From Candidatus Avispirillum faecium (GTDB taxonomy: Bacteria; Bacillota; Clostridia; Oscillospirales; CAG-272): a stretch of 45,452 nt of DNA. Made by a program: the position numbers and the translations under genes. The number at the start of each line of letters is the position of its first letter. Position 1 is the stretch's first letter. This document shows positions 25,456-33,377 of this stretch, piece by piece. Location of the stretch: contig CAJFOI010000049.1 of the NCBI GenBank assembly GCA_904396155.1, positions 1 to 45,452 of the forward strand. Reading direction: 5' to 3'. A model generated the notes under the pieces. That model worked only from the letters and a program-made list of their open reading frames with translations, was not told the DNA's origin and made no database searches.

Positions 25456-26649
25456 TCAGACACCGGCCTGTACGTAATTGAGGGGATTGGTTTTGTTTCC
25501 GTTGATACGAAACTCAAAGTGGAGGTGGTTGCCGGTGGAATATCCTGTAGATCCCACATAACCAATAACCTGTCCTTTGGTGACCGTCTGTCCTGCCACC
25601 ACCGCAAGGGAACTGCAATGGGCATACAATGTGGATCTTCCCTCGCCATGGTCGATCAAGATATAGTATCCATAGCTGGAGTGCACCTCCGACTTGAGCA
25701 CCGTACCGTCATTGGACGCATAAATCGGTGTGCCGTAGGAAATTGCCGTATCCACCGCATAGTGCGGCCTCCCTCCCGGATCGCTGTCACCATAATAGCA
25801 GGAAATATATCCCTGTCCCACCGGCAGGGGCCACATGAATTCCCCGTCCGACGTAACCATAGACGAGTTCTGCGCCTGCAGGCTCTGCAGATATGCGGTC
25901 AGCTCCCGGTCCAACTGCTCTTCCGCCGCCTTTGCGGCCGCATACTGGGACTCATAGGAAGCCTGATCCGCCTTTAGATTGTTGTAATAGTTCGCCGCCC
26001 GCTGGGACAGCTGCTCGTTGGTCGCTTTATCCGCTTCCATCTCCTCCAGGGTACTCTTCTGCAGCGCGATGGATGCCTCCAGACTGGCCTGCTCCTCTTC
26101 CAGATCCTCCTTCTCCGCCTGATACTGATCCATCACACTTTTGTCATATTCCAGCATGGATCCGACCCGGTCGACCCGGCTCAAAAAGTCGCTGATGCTG
26201 TCTGCGCCCAGCAGCAAGCTGAGATAACTGACCGCGCCCTCCTCATAGGACATGCGCATCGTCTCCTGGAATTTTGCAAAGGTCTCCTCAATGGACACCT
26301 CTTTTTCGGCGATGGATGCTCTCGTTTCTTCGATACGCACCTCCAGCTCATCCAGCAGTGTTTGAGAAACAGCAATCTTCTGAGACAACGTGTACACAAG
26401 GGCGTCCAGATCCTGTTTATACTCGGCCGTCTGGCTGGCCTCGCTTTCTACATTGGAGATCTTCCGCTGCAGTTCTCGCTGCGTCTGCTCCAACTCGGAG
26501 ATCTGGTCCTCATACTTTTGCACCTGAACATTTTCCGCATGTACATAACTGCCGGGGGCCGGCGCCATAACCAGCAGCGCAGCCATCAGTACCGTGGCAA
26601 GCACCGCCGACAGGACGCGGATCCCTCTTTTTTTCAAACAGAGCTTCAT
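25456..26649 (-). CDS. PcsB/CwlO-like coiled-coil M23 family cell-wall hydrolase
   Basis: The 397-residue secreted protein has a signal peptide (about 1-39, ending near SYVHA). A long coiled coil follows (about 42-255) containing the PcsB/CwlO block YEEGAVSYLSLLLGADSISD, then an M23 endopeptidase domain with HYAVD, LYAH and GNHLHFEF supplying the zinc ligands. ATG 26649 follows AAAGGCAGGTT. In Gram-positives FtsEX activates such hydrolases through the coiled coil (PcsB in streptococci, CwlO in Bacillus). The adjacent ftsE and ftsX strongly support this pairing. It is lytic in potential, unlike some degenerate EnvC-type activators. Confidence 0.92.
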   Translation of the reverse strand: MKLCLKKRGIRVLSAVLATVLMAALLVMAPAPGSYVHAENVQVQKYEDQISELEQTQRELQRKISNVESEASQTAEYKQDLDALVYTLSQKIAVSQTLLDELEVRIEETRASIAEKEVSIEETFAKFQETMRMSYEEGAVSYLSLLLGADSISDFLSRVDRVGSMLEYDKSVMDQYQAEKEDLEEEQASLEASIALQKSTLEEMEADKATNEQLSQRAANYYNNLKADQASYESQYAAAKAAEEQLDRELTAYLQSLQAQNSSMVTSDGEFMWPLPVGQGYISCYYGDSDPGGRPHYAVDTAISYGTPIYASNDGTVLKSEVHSSYGYYILIDHGEGRSTLYAHCSSLAVVAGQTVTKGQVIGYVGSTGYSTGNHLHFEFRINGNKTNPLNYVQAGV

Positions 26650-26729
26650 TCGTTTAACCTGCCTTTCATAAAGGATCCCGTTTCCATACCCCGGGACCAT
26701 ATTTGAAAATCAGTTTATACCGATTTATC

Positions 26730-27629
26730 TCACGATTTCAGATACTTGCGCAGAGAGGTCACGCTTCCGATAATTCCTGTGATGATACCAACCACCAAAA
26801 ATCCGAAAAACAACGGCAACGCAATTTTGCCGTAGCTGAGGATGGTGATCATTTCCAGATCGGACAGCGCCATGTTCTCTACATAATTGTATATGTAGGT
26901 CTCCACTCCAAAACCGATCAGGCTGGCAAATACACCGATCAGCACGCCCTCCAGAATAAAGGGAAGAGTGATAAACCAGTTGGTGGCGCCTACGTACCGC
27001 ATGACGCTGATTTCACTGCGTCGGGAATATACGGCAAGCTTGATGGTGTTGATAATGACAAAAATACTCACGATAAACAAAATGATCAAAAACCAGAGAA
27101 ACACCAGCATGATGCCGTTTTTCAGATTGTCCAGCGTTTTTGCCACCTGATATACGCTGTTGATTTTTCGGATTCCCTCCATGGAACGCAGCTGCGCCTC
27201 CAGGTCATATACCTGGGTCTCATCTGTTCCTTCGTAGGTGATCTCAAAAGAATCGGACAGCGGATTGTTCTCATCCGTGATCCCCTCGTACAGCCCTGCA
27301 TATTCCGAGCTTTGCTCCTGCATCTCCTGCAGCGCTTCCTCCTTGGTGACACGGGTGACGGAATCTACATAATCCAAATCTGCAATCTGGGCCTCGAGGT
27401 TCGTGATCGTCTCCTCATCCAGATCGTATTCGCAAAAGGCGACAATCTGATTGAGCTGTGCTACGTTTTCCAGGTTCACATTGATGTTCACCAGAAGCAG
27501 CGCAAAGCAGCCCAATACCACCAGGCAGCTCATCAACACCGCTACAGAGGCCACAGACATCACGCCGTTGCGCCACAGACCGGTCATGGCCAGTTTTGTA
27601 AAATATCGGAGGCTGTAATGTTTTCTCAT
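26730..27629 (-). CDS. ftsX: Cell division protein FtsX
   Basis: The 299-residue protein has a short cytoplasmic N-terminus, a first transmembrane helix (about 21-45), an extracellular domain (about 50-165) and three C-terminal helices, the FtsX topology. The conserved VMRYVGATNWFI lies near 215. Its ATG overlaps the ftsE stop by four bases (27626-27629), so the two are translationally coupled. FtsX transmits ATP hydrolysis by FtsE to the extracellular hydrolase, here probably the PcsB-like protein encoded next. Confidence 0.94.
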   Translation of the reverse strand: MRKHYSLRYFTKLAMTGLWRNGVMSVASVAVLMSCLVVLGCFALLLVNINVNLENVAQLNQIVAFCEYDLDEETITNLEAQIADLDYVDSVTRVTKEEALQEMQEQSSEYAGLYEGITDENNPLSDSFEITYEGTDETQVYDLEAQLRSMEGIRKINSVYQVAKTLDNLKNGIMLVFLWFLIILFIVSIFVIINTIKLAVYSRRSEISVMRYVGATNWFITLPFILEGVLIGVFASLIGFGVETYIYNYVENMALSDLEMITILSYGKIALPLFFGFLVVGIITGIIGSVTSLRKYLKS

Positions 27630-28303
27630 GCAAACATCCCTCCAACCCGGTCTTCTATAATTTGACCGTCTTTGAGCATCACGACCCGCTGCTTATAGTA
27701 GTCCACCAGATTCTTCTCGTGGGTCACTACAATCACCGTCTTGCCCAGCTTGTTGATCTTCATGAGAAGATTCATGATCTCAATACTCATTTTGGGGTCG
27801 ATATTTCCCGTAGGCTCGTCGGCCACAATGATCTTGGGATTGTTCGCCAACGCTCTGGCAAGGGCAACCCGCTGCTGCTCGCCGCCGGAAAGCTCTCTGG
27901 GAAAACACTTGATCTTGTCTGCAAGATTGACCGTGCTGAGGATGGCCGGCACGCGCCGTTTAATCATGGAACGGGGCGTACCCACTACCTGCATGGCAAA
28001 AGCGACGTTTTCATATACGGTTTTATTGGGAAAAAGCCGGAAATCTTGAAATACTACGCCAAGCTCCCGCCGGTAATACGGAATGTCCCGGTTTTTGATT
28101 TTCGACAAATTATAGCTGCCTACGATCAGCGTTCCGGAGGACACTGCCTCTTCCCGCAGAAGGAGTTTGGTCATCGTGGTTTTACCCGCTCCGGAATGCC
28201 CCACGATGAACACAAACTCCCCGTCATCAATATGTAGGTCTACCCCGTCCAGCGCCACCGTGCCGTTGGGATAGTACTTTTTTACGTGCTTGAAATCTAT
28301 CAT
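27626..28303 (-). CDS. ftsE: Cell division ATP-binding protein FtsE
   Basis: The 225-residue ABC ATPase has MIDFKHVKKYYPNGTVAL at the N-terminus, Walker A GHSGAGKTT (about 34-42), Q-loop FQDFRLF, signature LSGGEQQR (about 138) and Walker B IIVADEPTGNID (about 157-168), all typical of FtsE. It overlaps ftsX and is preceded by a 59-base gap after the CdaR-type regulator gene. Confidence 0.95.
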   Translation of the reverse strand: MIDFKHVKKYYPNGTVALDGVDLHIDDGEFVFIVGHSGAGKTTMTKLLLREEAVSSGTLIVGSYNLSKIKNRDIPYYRRELGVVFQDFRLFPNKTVYENVAFAMQVVGTPRSMIKRRVPAILSTVNLADKIKCFPRELSGGEQQRVALARALANNPKIIVADEPTGNIDPKMSIEIMNLLMKINKLGKTVIVVTHEKNLVDYYKQRVVMLKDGQIIEDRVGGMFA

Positions 28304-28362
28304 TTTTCGTTCATCCCCTGCCTTTCCAAATCAGCCTTTTGCGGCGCGCTGCGCGCCGTGCC

Positions 28363-29448
28363 TCAGAATTTCGCAGGTTTTGTGGAAAGATACCGTTTGA
28401 CCATCAAAGCAACCTTAAAGGTGATGGCGTGATCAAATTCCCGCAGATCCAATCCCGTGAGCTTGCGGATCTTCTCCAGGCGGTATACCAGAGTATTCCG
28501 GTGCACAAACAGTTTTCTGGAGGTCTCCGACACGTTCAGATTGTTTTCAAAGAAGCACTGAATGGTGAGCAATGTCTCCCGATCCAAATTATCCAGAGAG
28601 CCGTTTTTGAACACTTCCTGCAAAAACATCTCACAGAGTGTGGTGGGAAGCTGATAAATCAGACGGCCGATCCCCAGATTTTCGTAGGAAATGATATTCT
28701 TCTCCGTGTCGAACACTTTGCCGACCTCCAGCGCCACCTGCGCTTCCTTATAGGAACGGGCCAGATCCTTGATGTTTTCCACAACGGTGCCGATTCCGAT
28801 GGTCACCCGGGCATAAAACTCCGAATTGAGGGTTTCGGACAGGGTTTTCGCCAGCTTCTCGATCTTTTTCACGTCGTAGCCGGGCTTCAGTTCCTTGACC
28901 AGAACGATATCCTGCTCCCCCATGCTGATCACATAGTCCTTGGTGCGGTCCGGGAAGATGTTCTGCACCGCATCAAAGGGAATCACTTCCGTTTTGGTGA
29001 GAAATTTGATGAGAAATACCACCCGGGGCTCGTCTGTATTGAACCGCAGTTCCTTGCTCTTGATATAGATATCGCTGGGCAGGATATTGTCCAGAATGAT
29101 GTTCTTCACAAAAGAGTTGCGGTCATATTTCTCATCGTACAAATTTTTGATATTGGAAAGCGCAATGGCCAGAATGGAGGCCAGTTTATCCGCCATCTTG
29201 TCCTCGCCCTCCACGAACACGATGTATTCCCACTTGGTGCTGGAACCGATAAATCGATACGTGTAGCCCCCTACCGTCACCGCGGAAGCAGTATACGCCA
29301 TTTCATCCCTCGCCTCCTGGCGGGTCTCGCCGATCTTCACAAGCTCACTGCACGCAATGATAACCCCGGTCTCGTCGATCACGCCTATGGTACGGTCCAC
29401 AGCATCGGTCATCTGGTGGATGATTCCCTGAAACAAGCGATTGGACAT
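28363..29448 (-). CDS. CdaR/PucR-type transcriptional regulator
   Basis: The 361-residue protein begins with a diacid-recognition-like domain (about 1-125; TIGVIDETGVIIACSELVKIGE), has a GGDEF-like middle region (about 140-260), and ends in a PucR C-terminal helix-turn-helix (LNVSETSRKLFVHRNTLVYR, about 313-332). CdaR proteins activate sugar-diacid uptake genes, but none is adjacent, and Firmicute members near cell-division genes have no agreed ligand. AAGGAGG precedes the ATG. The TTACAA/TTGTAA palindrome at 29512-29529 in its promoter may be an autoregulatory site. Confidence 0.88.
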   Translation of the reverse strand: MSNRLFQGIIHQMTDAVDRTIGVIDETGVIIACSELVKIGETRQEARDEMAYTASAVTVGGYTYRFIGSSTKWEYIVFVEGEDKMADKLASILAIALSNIKNLYDEKYDRNSFVKNIILDNILPSDIYIKSKELRFNTDEPRVVFLIKFLTKTEVIPFDAVQNIFPDRTKDYVISMGEQDIVLVKELKPGYDVKKIEKLAKTLSETLNSEFYARVTIGIGTVVENIKDLARSYKEAQVALEVGKVFDTEKNIISYENLGIGRLIYQLPTTLCEMFLQEVFKNGSLDNLDRETLLTIQCFFENNLNVSETSRKLFVHRNTLVYRLEKIRKLTGLDLREFDHAITFKVALMVKRYLSTKPAKF

Positions 29449-29503
29449 AATAGCCTCCTTATGTAATATTAAACATTTATACCTGCAACATTGTGAAACC
29501 TGT

Positions 29504-29529
29504 ATTATATTTTACAACATAATTTGTAA
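29504..29529 (-). promoter_or_regulatory. -10 box and palindrome upstream of the CdaR-type gene
   Basis: On the minus strand a TATAAT (29504-29509) is preceded by TTACAA-N6-TTGTAA (29512-29529). No -35 lies at standard spacing, which suits an activator-dependent or autoregulated promoter. Confidence 0.45.
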
Positions 29530-29598
29530 ATTTTCAATGGGTTTTATGCAATTTTCCAAAAATTGCACAGGTTTTTTTGTGAATAATTTTATTTTTTA

Positions 29599-30357
29599 TT
29601 ATGAATTTTTCATTTCATAAGCAAAACTCAAACAGGCCAGCACAAAAGACGACGCAGTCTCCGTGCGGAGAATTCTCCTCCCAAGTCCCACGGAGCACAT
29701 TCCGCTTTGCACAGCAAATGCGGCCTCCGATGCGGAAAACCCGCCTTCGCTTCCGATGATCAGAGAAATCGTTTTGGGATGCCGGCAGCGCTCCACCGCC
29801 TGCGGCAGGCTGTACTGCTCCTCTCCCTCGTAGCAAAACAGGGGAAGCTCTGCAGCGGCAGCTTCCGCCACCGCTTCCTTATAATACAGAAGTTCACAGA
29901 CCTGCGGAACTATCCCTCTGCCGCACTGCTTGGCCGCTTCCTTTGCAATCCGCTGCCAGCGCTGCCGCTTTTTTTCCGCCCCTGCCTTATCCAGACGGAC
30001 GACGCAGCGTTCGGTGAGAAAGGGGACAATTCTGCATACGCCGCACTCCACCGCTTTTTGGACCACATGGTCAAATTTATCTCCCTTAATCAGCGCCTGA
30101 TACAGGACTGCCTCATAGGGGGGCTCTGCGGCAGATAAACAAACGGACAAAACCCCGGCAGTCACACAGTCCTTGTCCAGTGTGAGAATGCGGCAGGTGT
30201 ATTCTCTTCGCGCCATATCGCAAACAGTGATGGAATCTCCCTCTCGCATACGCAGGCTTCTTACAATATGGTGCGCATCCTCTCCAAGAATCCGCACGCG
30301 CTTCGCGCTTCCCTCTTCTGTTTCAATCTGGGAAGCACATACAAAAAAACGTGGCAT
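29599..30357 (-). CDS. rsmE: 16S rRNA (uracil(1498)-N(3))-methyltransferase RsmE
   Basis: The 252-residue SPOUT-fold methyltransferase has the N-terminal RNA-binding part with HHIVRSLRMREGD (about 32-44), VLYQALIKGDKFDHVVQKAVECGV (about 92-115), and the trefoil-knot SAM block LIIGSEGGFSASEAAFAV (about 202-219) followed by LGRRILRTETASSFVLA. ATG 30357 is selected for GGGAGAGG upstream. RsmE methylates U1498 of 16S rRNA. Its promoter carries an unusual 29-base palindrome. Confidence 0.95.
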   Translation of the reverse strand: MPRFFVCASQIETEEGSAKRVRILGEDAHHIVRSLRMREGDSITVCDMARREYTCRILTLDKDCVTAGVLSVCLSAAEPPYEAVLYQALIKGDKFDHVVQKAVECGVCRIVPFLTERCVVRLDKAGAEKKRQRWQRIAKEAAKQCGRGIVPQVCELLYYKEAVAEAAAAELPLFCYEGEEQYSLPQAVERCRHPKTISLIIGSEGGFSASEAAFAVQSGMCSVGLGRRILRTETASSFVLACLSFAYEMKNS

Positions 30358-30452
30358 ATCCTCTCCCAGCCGCAGCAGCGGTAAACTGCACAACGATTTG
30401 TGCCGGAGCGGCCGAAGACAACAGGCACCCCGACAGCCGCCAGTCCGGAGCT

Positions 30453-30492
30453 ATTATACATGATAAATGAAGATTTGTCAAATCTTCATTTA
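30453..30492 (-). promoter_or_regulatory. rsmE promoter covered by a 29-base palindrome
   Basis: On the minus strand TTGACA (30476-30481) and TATAAT (30453-30458) are 17 bases apart, both perfect. A palindrome with 14-base arms TAAATGAAGATTTG and a single central base spans 30464-30492, covering the whole -35 and most of the spacer. This is the expected geometry for a repressor operator. Confidence 0.75.
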
Positions 30493-30531
30493 TACAGACC
30501 GGTATAAATCCTCTTTTTTTGGAAAAAACTA

Positions 30532-30560
30532 TTGACAAGCGCCCCGCAGATTGGTATAAT
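30532..30560 (+). promoter_or_regulatory. Consensus promoter of tRNA-Gln
   Basis: TTGACA (30532-30537), 17 bases, TATAAT (30555-30560); 17 bases later the tRNA begins. Confidence 0.9.
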
Positions 30561-30577
30561 AAGGAGCGCAAAGAAAT

Positions 30578-30651
30578 AGCGGAATTGTGTAACGGTAGCA
30601 CGACAGACTCTGACTCTGTTTGTTGGGGTTCGAATCCCTATTCCGCTGCCA
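30578..30651 (+). tRNA. tRNA-Gln (CTG)
   Basis: A 74-base tRNA including encoded CCA. The acceptor AGCGGAA pairs with TTCCGCT, the anticodon loop CTCTGAC holds CTG between ACAGA and TCTGT, and the T-loop is GGTTCGAATCC. The first pair is A1-T72, inverted relative to the U1-A72 usual for glutamine tRNAs. Confidence 0.92.
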
Positions 30652-30652
30652 G

Positions 30653-30685
30653 AAACACCTCAGGCCGTAGTCTGGGGTGTTTTTA
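30653..30685 (+). terminator. Terminator of tRNA-Gln
   Basis: AACACC (30654-30659) pairs with GGTGTT (30676-30681), extended by CAG/CTG, followed by a short T-run. Confidence 0.75.
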
Positions 30686-30755
30686 TTTGCAGGAAGAGAC
30701 AAGTGAATCCCTGGTCCTGCATTTTCATCCGCTACTGCAAAGAAGGAGATCAAAA

Positions 30756-31181
30756 ATGAAAACTGAAAAATCATGCGGTGCAGTCGTATTCACCCGCGAA
30801 AACGGTATGATTCAATATGTAATCATAAGGTCTACCGAGGGGTATTACGGCTTTCCTAAAGGGCATATGGAACACGGGGAATCCGAGAAGGAGACTGCAC
30901 TGCGGGAAATCAAAGAAGAAACAGGGTTGGATGTTCTGCTGATAGATGGTTTCAAAACTGCCGATGTACATCCTTTTTCACAGCCGGGACAACCGACTGC
31001 TTTGAAGCAGGTCATCTATTTTTTGGCAGAATTCAGCAGACAAAAGCCATCGGCACAAGAATCAGAAATATCCGACATTCAGCTGATGTGCTATGAAAAA
31101 GCGATAGAATCCTTTCAATTTGAAGGCATTAAAAGAGTCCTACATGAAGCAGATAGCTTTTTGAGACAGCATCTATCATAA
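30756..31181 (+). CDS. Nudix hydrolase, Ap4A-hydrolase-like
   Basis: The 141-residue protein has an intact Nudix box GHMEHGESEKETALREIKEE extended by TGLD (about 35-58), with the REIKEE glutamates that bind Mg. The N-terminal SCGAVVFTRENG and YYGFPKGHME resemble bis(5'-nucleosyl)-tetraphosphatases, which split Ap4A. AAGGAG lies six bases before ATG 30756; a longer in-frame reading would overlap the tRNA. The start is about 70 bases after the tRNA terminator, and no separate promoter was identified. Confidence 0.88.
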   Translation: MKTEKSCGAVVFTRENGMIQYVIIRSTEGYYGFPKGHMEHGESEKETALREIKEETGLDVLLIDGFKTADVHPFSQPGQPTALKQVIYFLAEFSRQKPSAQESEISDIQLMCYEKAIESFQFEGIKRVLHEADSFLRQHLS

Positions 31182-31208
31182 TACTGCACACTGCGTTTCT
31201 TTTGATGC

Positions 31209-31237
31209 TTGCATAGCAAAGCGGCCTATGCTATGAT
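31209..31237 (+). promoter_or_regulatory. Promoter of the AIM24-family gene
   Basis: TTGCAT (31209-31214) and TATGAT (31232-31237) with a 17-base spacer, 55 bases upstream of the start. Confidence 0.65.
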
Positions 31238-31291
31238 ATATTTGAAGATACAACGTCCCAAGCAACAAAATCCAAAAGGAGTGCTACGAAC

Positions 31292-31981
31292 ATGATAAAG
31301 TATGAAATCGAAGGCGGAGATCTGCCGGTTGTGATCTGCTACCCCGAGGCGGGGCAGGCCCTTTGCACCGAAAGCGGCGCCATGAGCTGGATGAGTCCCA
31401 ACATGCAAATGGACACCAACACCGGCGGAGGTGTCAAAAAGGCGTTCGGGAGACTGTTCTCCGGCGAGTCCATCTTCCTGAACGAATACACCGCCCTGGG
31501 AGGCCCGGGCATGATTGCATTCGCATCCAGCTTTCCCGGCTCGATCATACCCTATGAGGTAACGGAGGGAAACGCCATCATCGTACAAAAAAGCGGGTTC
31601 CTGGCAATGGAAAAAGGACTGGATCTTTCTCTCTACTTTCAAAAGAGGATCGGGAAAGGTCTGTTTGGCGGCGAGGGATTTATCATGCAGAAAATCAGCG
31701 GCAGCGGACTTGTTTTCATCGAAATCGACGGGCACTGCAAGGAATACGATCTGCTGCCGGGAGAAAGCATCCTTGCGGACACCGGCTATCTTGCGGCCAT
31801 GAGCGAGAGCTGCACCATGGACATCCAGATGGTGAAGGGTGCGAAAAATATGTTTTTCGGCGGCGAGGGCTTCTTCAACACCAAAATCACCGGTCCCGGC
31901 AAGGTATATCTGCAATCCATGCCGATCCTCCACACTGCACAGTCTCTGGCACCGTATCTGCGCACCGGCGGGGGCGAGTGA
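31292..31981 (+). CDS. AIM24/TIGR00266 family protein
   Basis: The 229-residue protein fits the AIM24 family, a beta-rich fold related to tryptophan RNA-binding attenuator-like proteins. Landmarks are the N-terminal ESGAMSWMSPNMQMDTNTGG, a Gly-rich RLFSGESIFLNEYTA, and the late GAKNMFFGGEGFFNTKITGP followed by VYLQSMP. No signal peptide or membrane helix is seen. The cellular role of bacterial members is not known. AAAAGGAG precedes the ATG. The next gene is a bile salt hydrolase-like enzyme 97 bases downstream on the same strand. Confidence 0.9.
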   Translation: MIKYEIEGGDLPVVICYPEAGQALCTESGAMSWMSPNMQMDTNTGGGVKKAFGRLFSGESIFLNEYTALGGPGMIAFASSFPGSIIPYEVTEGNAIIVQKSGFLAMEKGLDLSLYFQKRIGKGLFGGEGFIMQKISGSGLVFIEIDGHCKEYDLLPGESILADTGYLAAMSESCTMDIQMVKGAKNMFFGGEGFFNTKITGPGKVYLQSMPILHTAQSLAPYLRTGGGE

Positions 31982-32078
31982 CAAGCGCATAATTGCAGAA
32001 AATCCTGCAAAAAATATTGTAAGCGGCAGGTTTGCCTGCCAGGGATCATCCTATATTTTCCCTCTTGGAGGCATGCAC

Positions 32079-33050
32079 ATGTGTACAGCGGCGACCTACA
32101 AAACAAAGGATTTTTATTTCGGCAGAACTTTAGACTACGACTGCTCCTACGGAGAGGAAATCACGATCACTCCCCGAAACTTTCCACTGCCCTTCCGCCA
32201 CCTGGAGGTCATGCAGTCCCATTACGCCCTTATCGGCATGGCACACGTGGCACAGGGCTATCCGCTTTACTACGATGCCGTCAATGATAGGGGGCTGGGC
32301 ATGGCAGGACTGAACTTCGTGGGCAATGCAGTGTACAGAGACCCTGTCCCCGGCAGGAACAACGTGGCGCAGTTTGAGTTTATTCCATGGATTCTGGCGC
32401 AATGCGCAACTGTCAAAGAAGCCGTCGGGCTCCTGAAAGAAATCAATCTGACAAATACGCCCTTCAGCCGGGACCTTCCCCCAGCTCCCCTGCACTGGAT
32501 CATCGCCGACCGCGAAGAAGCAGTCACCGTAGAATCGGTAGCAGACGGGATGCACATATATCCCAATCCGGTGGGCATACTCACCAACAATCCGCCCTTT
32601 CCAGAGCAGCTGTTTCATTTGAACAACTTCATGCACCTGTCCCCCAAAGATCCGGAAAATCGCTTCTCTTCCGCATTGCCACTGCGCCCCTACAGCCGGG
32701 GCATGGGCGCGCTGGGACTTCCGGGAGATCTCTCCTCCCAGTCCCGCTTTGTGCGGGCGGCTTTTACAAAAATGAATTCCGTCTCCGGAAAGACGGAATC
32801 GGAAAGTGTCAGTCAGTTTTTTCACATCCTGGGATCCGTGGAACAGCAGCGGGGCTGCTGCGACACCGGAGGAAAGTTCGAGGTGACAATTTACACCTCC
32901 TGCTGCAATGCGCAAAAGGGAATCTATTACTACACCACTTATGAAAATCATCAGATTACCGCGGTAGACCTGTACAGGGAAAACCTGGAGGGCAGTGAGC
33001 TAAGCCGGTATTCACTGATTCTCGGGGAACATATCAAATGGCAGAATTAA
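32079..33050 (+). CDS. Choloylglycine (bile salt) hydrolase-like enzyme
   Basis: The 323-residue Ntn-hydrolase has Cys2 as the expected nucleophile, exposed by removal of Met1. ATG 32079 is therefore chosen over ATG 32073, and GGAGG sits seven bases before it. Other active-site residues match the family: Arg16 and Asp19 in GRTLDYD, Asn79 in GMAGLNFVGNA, Asn170 in ILTNNPPF and Arg223 in QSRFVRA. The GLNF.GNA block favours bile salt hydrolases over penicillin V acylases, which tend to have Tyr at that Asn. It deconjugates glycine- or taurine-linked bile acids if the assignment holds. No signal peptide, so probably cytoplasmic. Confidence 0.88.
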   Translation: MCTAATYKTKDFYFGRTLDYDCSYGEEITITPRNFPLPFRHLEVMQSHYALIGMAHVAQGYPLYYDAVNDRGLGMAGLNFVGNAVYRDPVPGRNNVAQFEFIPWILAQCATVKEAVGLLKEINLTNTPFSRDLPPAPLHWIIADREEAVTVESVADGMHIYPNPVGILTNNPPFPEQLFHLNNFMHLSPKDPENRFSSALPLRPYSRGMGALGLPGDLSSQSRFVRAAFTKMNSVSGKTESESVSQFFHILGSVEQQRGCCDTGGKFEVTIYTSCCNAQKGIYYYTTYENHQITAVDLYRENLEGSELSRYSLILGEHIKWQN

Positions 33051-33122
33051 ATACCTTGCCTCACAGGCATGGCCCCTGAAATTGCAAAACAACTCCCCAA
33101 AAGGAAGCCTGCGCACAAACTC

Positions 33123-33248
33123 AAGCCTCCCCTGTGCAAGGGGAGGTGTCAGCGCAGCTGACGGAGGGGTTGTTATTTTGAACTTTCACAAGAGAACAAT
33201 CCCCCTGTCTCCGCATGTGCGGAGACATCCCCCTTTACACAAGGGGGA
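33123..33248 (+). repeat. Intergenic structured repeat, complete copy
   Basis: This copy has all five paired elements: CCTCCCC/GGGGAGG, TCAGC-GCA-GCTGA, GGGGTTGT/ACAATCCCC separated by about 20 bases, TGTCTCCGCA (33206-33215) with TGCGGAGACA (33218-33227), and the final CCCCC/GGGGG hairpin. Its second and fourth stems differ in sequence from other copies yet remain fully paired. Confidence 0.8.
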
Positions 33249-33264
33249 CTTATTCCAATTTCTT

Positions 33265-33331
33265 TAGCCCCCCTGTATTGCAGCTCCACAGGAGATGCTG
33301 GGGTGGTGTCAGCGTAGCTGACGGAGGGGTC
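33265..33331 (+). repeat. Intergenic structured repeat, partial 5' module
   Basis: A degenerate 5' module: the first hairpin is eroded, but TGGTGTCAGC-GTA-GCTGACGGAGGGGT is intact. The 3' module is absent. Together with the preceding copy it fills the gap between the bile salt hydrolase and PHP genes. Confidence 0.7.
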
Positions 33332-33377
33332 GAAAACAAATCCCATTTAGTTTCTAAACTATACATATGAGGTTCAT

